In this document: positions 38,406 through 45,000 of the stretch, piece by piece
Layout of the letters: each line of letters starts with the position of its first letter
Position numbering within the stretch: the stretch's first letter is position 1
Assembly (NCBI GenBank): GCA_036169595.1
Contig: CM069765.1
Span: 3,060,001-3,105,000 of the forward strand
Direction: 5' to 3'
Length of the DNA stretch: 45,000 bases
Origin: Dictyostelium firmibasis
Lineage: Eukaryota; Evosea; Eumycetozoa; Dictyosteliales; Dictyosteliaceae
Notes under the pieces: model-generated
Told to the model about the DNA's origin: nothing
What the model saw: only the letters and a program-made list of their open reading frames with translations
The model's database searches: none
Made by a program: the position numbers and the translations under genes

Positions 38406-38528
38406 ATGAAGATAGTTTTTTTAATTTTGTTAATATTACAAACCAGCTACTCTCATGCATTTATGATGAGAGATTATGGATCATTAAATAGTAAAGATCA
38501 AATCCCCTCTGGGTATCTTGTTCAATGA
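38406..38528 (+). CDS. Candidate small secreted peptide (40 residues)
   Basis: Open frame from ATG 38406 in A-rich context to TGA 38528. It encodes MKIVFLILLILQTSYS, a good signal peptide with cleavage likely near YSHA, followed by a 22-residue hydrophilic peptide ending IPSGYLVQ. The 38406-38550 stretch is clearly richer in G and C than the flanking intergenic DNA. A second frame, from ATG 38357 to TAG, encodes MYLLLAKFILLFLG plus about 30 residues and overlaps it in another frame. Either could be the translated one, or the island could be the 3' part of the neighbouring guanylate kinase transcript. No family recognised. Confidence 0.3.
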   Translation: MKIVFLILLILQTSYSHAFMMRDYGSLNSKDQIPSGYLVQ

Positions 38529-38637
38529 CAACTAATGAAAACCTCAAATTTTTTATTATTTTTTTTATTTTTATTTTTTATTTATTTTTATTTTTTTATT
38601 TTTTTTTATTTTGAGTAATGTTTTAATTTTGTTAATT

Positions 38638-39404
38638 TCACTTATTTAATTTTGACTGGAAAGAAATAAATGGTGATATGATTGATTTTAATTCACCATA
38701 TGCTACATCCAAAATATTATTCACAATAATATGATCGAAAAATCCTGGAATATCTTTATAAGTCATTTCTTTTTTGGCAGTTTCTAATCTCTTTTTAAGA
38801 GTTTCTTCATTTTCAGTTCCTCTTTTTTTTTTTTTATATATCAAGTTAATAAATATTTTGAGGATTTTTTTTTTTTTTTTTTTCTTTAAATAAATAAAAT
38901 CTTACCTTCCAACTAATCTTTTTTCTAAAGTTTCGAAAGTTGGTGGAGAAATGAAAATGAATTTACATGGGATATTTGCTTTTTTAACAGACTCACAGCC
39001 TTGAACATCAATATCTAAAATACAAATTTTACCTTTTTCAGCGACCGCTTTGAGAGCTTTCTTTGAGGTACCATAAAAATTACCATGTACATTTGCATGT
39101 TCAATGAATTCACCATTTTCAATCTCTTTGGTCATTGTTGGAATATCAGTGAAATGATAGTGAATACCATCAACTTCACCCTCTCTTGGTTTACGAGTTG
39201 TATGTGACACAATATGTCCAAATGATCCATCATATTCTTTTCTTAATTTATCAATTACTATTGTTTTGTTATTAATCTCTTTCCTTATTTTATATAAAAA
39301 AAATATAGATAATAGTGTTGTTAATACATACATGTTCCTTTACCAACACCAGATGGACCAGTAATGATAATTGGAATTAATGAATCGACTGTACTATTAT
39401 CCAT
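38638..39404 (-). CDS. Guanylate kinase
   Basis: Converts GMP and ATP to GDP and ADP in purine nucleotide metabolism, cytosolic. Three exons, 39332-39404, 38906-39257 and 38638-38821, give 202 residues. The P-loop [12 protein letters not shown] lies at the end of exon 1 (residues 13-24). Exon 2 must start at 39257 after CAATAG, giving [20 protein letters not shown] and then [16 protein letters not shown], the GMP-binding signature. Further family motifs are [35 protein letters not shown] and FIFISPP. Exon 3 begins [20 protein letters not shown], the lid region. The stop is TGA, unusual for this genome and shared with the next gene. Length is normal for eukaryotic guanylate kinases. Confidence 0.96.
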
Positions 39405-39711
39405 GAGTAATTATATATGTATATTTGAGAATGAAAATGATATTTATTACCAACGACAAATAAAAAAAAATTTTAAAAAAAAAAAAATAAAAAAAAAACT
39501 TTTTAAAAAAAAAAAAAAAATAAAATAAAATAAAATAAAAAAAAATAACGATTTCATTGAAAAAAAAAAAAAAAAAAGACATTTGGTGATATTTTTGGAA
39601 TAAGAAAAAAATATTTTTTGTTTTTTTAATTTTATTTTTATTTTTTATTTTTTTCCATCTTAATTTTAATGTTACCTCACAACATACACATACTCACACC
39701 CTCTTATTCTT

Positions 39712-40657
39712 TCATTCAATGATTGGTTCATTAAGATAATCCATACATGGACCTTTTGGGACAAACTTAGAAGTATAACCACCGTATGGACCTAAAAAAT
39801 ACATTCCTTTGATGTAATCAAAGTTTACAGTTGGTTTGATGGCAGGGTTTTGGTATAAACGACGAATATATTTGAAAATGTTTGGATAGTCACGAGTTGT
39901 TTTCCAATTTAATCTAAATGCTGGTACCATAACAACATCAAATCTAATTAAAACAACAAATAATTTAATATCAGCTTCAGTGATTTCATCAGAAAATAAA
40001 TATTTTGTATTATTTTCATTTAAATGTTTTTCTAACTTATCAATTGTTGCGAATACTGTATCAAATGTTTCAGAATCTATATTAAATTCAGATAAATTAA
40101 TATTTATGATTTAATGGTGTATTTCTTTGTTAATTTTAAACTTTACATTTTTGTGGGTCTAATGCTTGATAAATTTTAAAGAAGAAATTCTTTTGGTAAT
40201 AATCAACGAATTCATCGATTTTTGTTACTAAATTATCAGGTCTAAAATTTAACTCTTTGTTTTTAGCGATTGAATTGAATTGAGTACTAAAGATTCTAAC
40301 GATATCACCAGACTCATTTGAAACGATTTTCTTTGTTTTCTTATCCCATAATACTGGTACAGTGAATCTTGCTGGTGCACCATAATCTGGGTCTGAATGA
40401 GTATACAAATCTTTAATGGTTTTGAAGCCATTATTTTTATCGAGATCTGTGCCATCTAATCCATTAAATTGCCATAATCCTTCTTCATTAAATTCAAAAT
40501 GAGAACTAATAACTTCAATAGAGTCTGTTAATCCTTTAAGTCCTAATGCAATACTACTTCTATGTGCAAATGGACAACCATTATTAAGATATAAAGTGTA
40601 TCTACCAGCCTCTACATCTTTTTCTGCAACGTCATGATTAATTGAAGTAATTGTCAT
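39712..40657 (-). CDS. Xi-class glutathione S-transferase (glutathionyl-hydroquinone reductase, ECM4/YqjG-like)
   Basis: Two exons, 40147-40657 and 39712-40076, give 291 residues. The active-site region is NNGCPFAHRSSIALGLKGL (Cys28); family members usually have CPWAHR. Strongly conserved xi-class blocks follow: NNGFKTIKDLYTHSDPDYGA, RFTVPVLWDKKTKKIVSNES and GDIVRIFSTQFN. Exon 2 carries the helical domain: SETFDTVFATIDKLEKHL, FSDEITEADIKLFVVLIRFD, then MVPAFRLNWKTTRDYPNIFK and YFLGPYGGY. The splice from GTAAAG to ATATAG is needed because exon 1 runs into a stop three codons later. These enzymes reduce glutathionyl-hydroquinones with glutathione. The stop is TGA. A 27-base tandem duplication lies about 180-230 bases upstream of the start. 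Confidence 0.92.
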
Positions 40658-40703
40658 TTTATATATTTTTTCCTTTTAATTAATTAATGTGTTATTTATT
40701 TCA

Positions 40704-40744
<41 letters not shown>

Positions 40745-40964
40745 ATTGTGGGGAATTATTTTTTTTTTTTTTTTTAATTTGGTTTTTTTTTTTTTTTCCA
40801 CACATTTATCAAAAATGTTCTGGAAACAAATTCGAAATAGTTTAATACTTTAGGAGTTTAGAAATAGTTTGATACTTTTGGGATTTACATTTTAGTAAAA
40901 GAAGCTGGAAAAAAAAAATTTGGGTTTATTGTTTTACATTCTTTAATTTAAATTTATTTTATTT

Positions 40965-40997
<33 letters not shown>

Positions 40998-41174
40998 AAA
41001 TTAATATATTTTTTATTAAAAATAATGATTTTTAAAAAAATGCAATCAAATAAATGTGTATAAATAAATAAAAGTTTATTACTACTATTATGGCTATATT
41101 GTTTTGGTACTATTTAATCGTTCGGTTGTTTGATTTTTACTGATTTTTAAAATTAATGTTTTCGAAATAAAGGA
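40658..41174. other. Intergenic region upstream of the glutathione transferase
   Basis: Homopolymers flank a mixed stretch at 40797-40915 that holds the 27-base tandem duplication. Immediately right are T runs and the 3' side of the zinc-finger gene, with ATCGTTCGGTTGTTTG at about 41118-41133. No gene seen. Confidence 0.55.
40834..40887. repeat. Imperfect 27-base tandem duplication
   Basis: Unit 1 (40834-40860) and unit 2 (40861-40887) both start GAAATAGTTT and end TTTA. They differ at 4 of 27 positions, counted by direct comparison. It is not a simple-sequence repeat, unlike nearly all other repeats in the window. Confidence 0.9.
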
Positions 41175-44606
<3,432 letters not shown>

Positions 44607-44910
44607 AATTGAATATTAAAATTAACCTTTAATTTTTTTTTTTTTTTTTTACAAAAAATAAAAGTTTATTTATAAAAAAACAATAAAGGAAGTGAAAAGA
44701 AAAAAAAATAAATTTAAAAAAAAAATCTTTTTTTTTTTTTTTTTTTTTTTTCAACCAGAATATAAAATAAGATTCTAGTCGATTCTAAAATATTTTATAA
44801 ATTCTCTAATAAAATAACAAATAAATGAATATTAGTATTTAGGTATATTTAAAATATTTTATTAAAAAAAATTATTAAAGAAATTATTAAAAAAAAAAAA
44901 AAAAAGATTT

Positions 44911-44946
<36 letters not shown>

Positions 44947-45000
44947 TTGTACGATTGTGTGGTGAAGTGTTTTTGAAGTGTGATATTTTTTATTTTTATA
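44607..45000. other. Upstream region of zinc-finger gene, to window edge
   Basis: AT homopolymers with one GT-rich island, CGATTGTGTGGTGAAGTG (44952-44969), followed by TTTTTGAAGTGTG, about 345-380 bases before the start. No gene seen before the window ends. Confidence 0.5.

Overview
The window is nuclear DNA from a social amoeba, almost certainly Dictyostelium discoideum or a very close relative. This is inferred from the extreme A+T content, homopolymer A and T tracts between genes, short AT-rich GT...AG introns, overwhelming use of TAA stops, A-rich sequence before start codons, and long in-frame AAT (Asn) and CAA (Gln) runs inside otherwise conserved eukaryotic proteins. I saw no tRNA or rRNA gene, no CRISPR array and no recognisable transposon or virus-like element.

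Layout, left to right. 1-2271 (-) is the N-terminal part of a Nup88-like nucleoporin, running off the left edge. It is divergent from coq3 (2490-3518, +). A tail-anchored acidic protein (3674-4588, -) follows, then a 1.7 kb low-complexity divergent promoter region. Next are a short VIPAS39/SPE-39 (Vps16B-like) protein (6267-8506, +), a five-exon-style cytochrome P450 with four exons (8595-10299, -) and a heme-oxygenase-fold protein (10969-11592, -). 12951-14910 (+) is eIF2 gamma. 15339-16049 (+) is an unknown membrane protein. 16163-17444 (-) is a GPI-anchored three-repeat surface protein. 18064-19956 (-) is a poly-N/poly-Q protein with a UBZ-like finger. 20278-21627 (-) is a multi-pass membrane protein and 22052-23017 (-) a lipase. 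23697-24671 (+) is a secreted protein of unknown function. 24796-26062 (-) is a D-serine dehydratase-like enzyme, 26571-27505 (-) is GAR1, and 28404-28885 (+) is an SH3BGRL-type thioredoxin-fold protein. 29102-31138 (-) is a BAR-RhoGAP protein, 32018-34213 (-) CNOT11, 34847-37558 (-) RBBP6, 38638-39404 (-) guanylate kinase, 39712-40657 (-) a xi-class glutathione transferase, and 41175-44606 (-) a large poly-N protein with two C2H2-like fingers.

The genes do not form a pathway. This is ordinary dense protist gene packing, with mostly housekeeping functions: nuclear pore, ubiquinone synthesis, translation initiation, rRNA pseudouridylation, mRNA decay and 3' processing, nucleotide metabolism and Rho signalling. 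RBBP6 and CNOT11 are adjacent and both act on mRNA 3' ends, but nothing shows co-regulation.

Exon boundaries were assigned by hand from splice signals and reading phase; every multi-exon model given here closes in phase. The least explained material is small. There is a candidate 88-codon three-exon gene at 27842-28268, and two overlapping short ORFs with hydrophobic N termini at 38357-38528. There are two G+C-richer islands (15123-15200 and 17683-17860) and a 27-bp tandem duplication at 40834-40887. A GT-rich motif recurs upstream of several genes. I found no clear evidence of a new multi-gene system.
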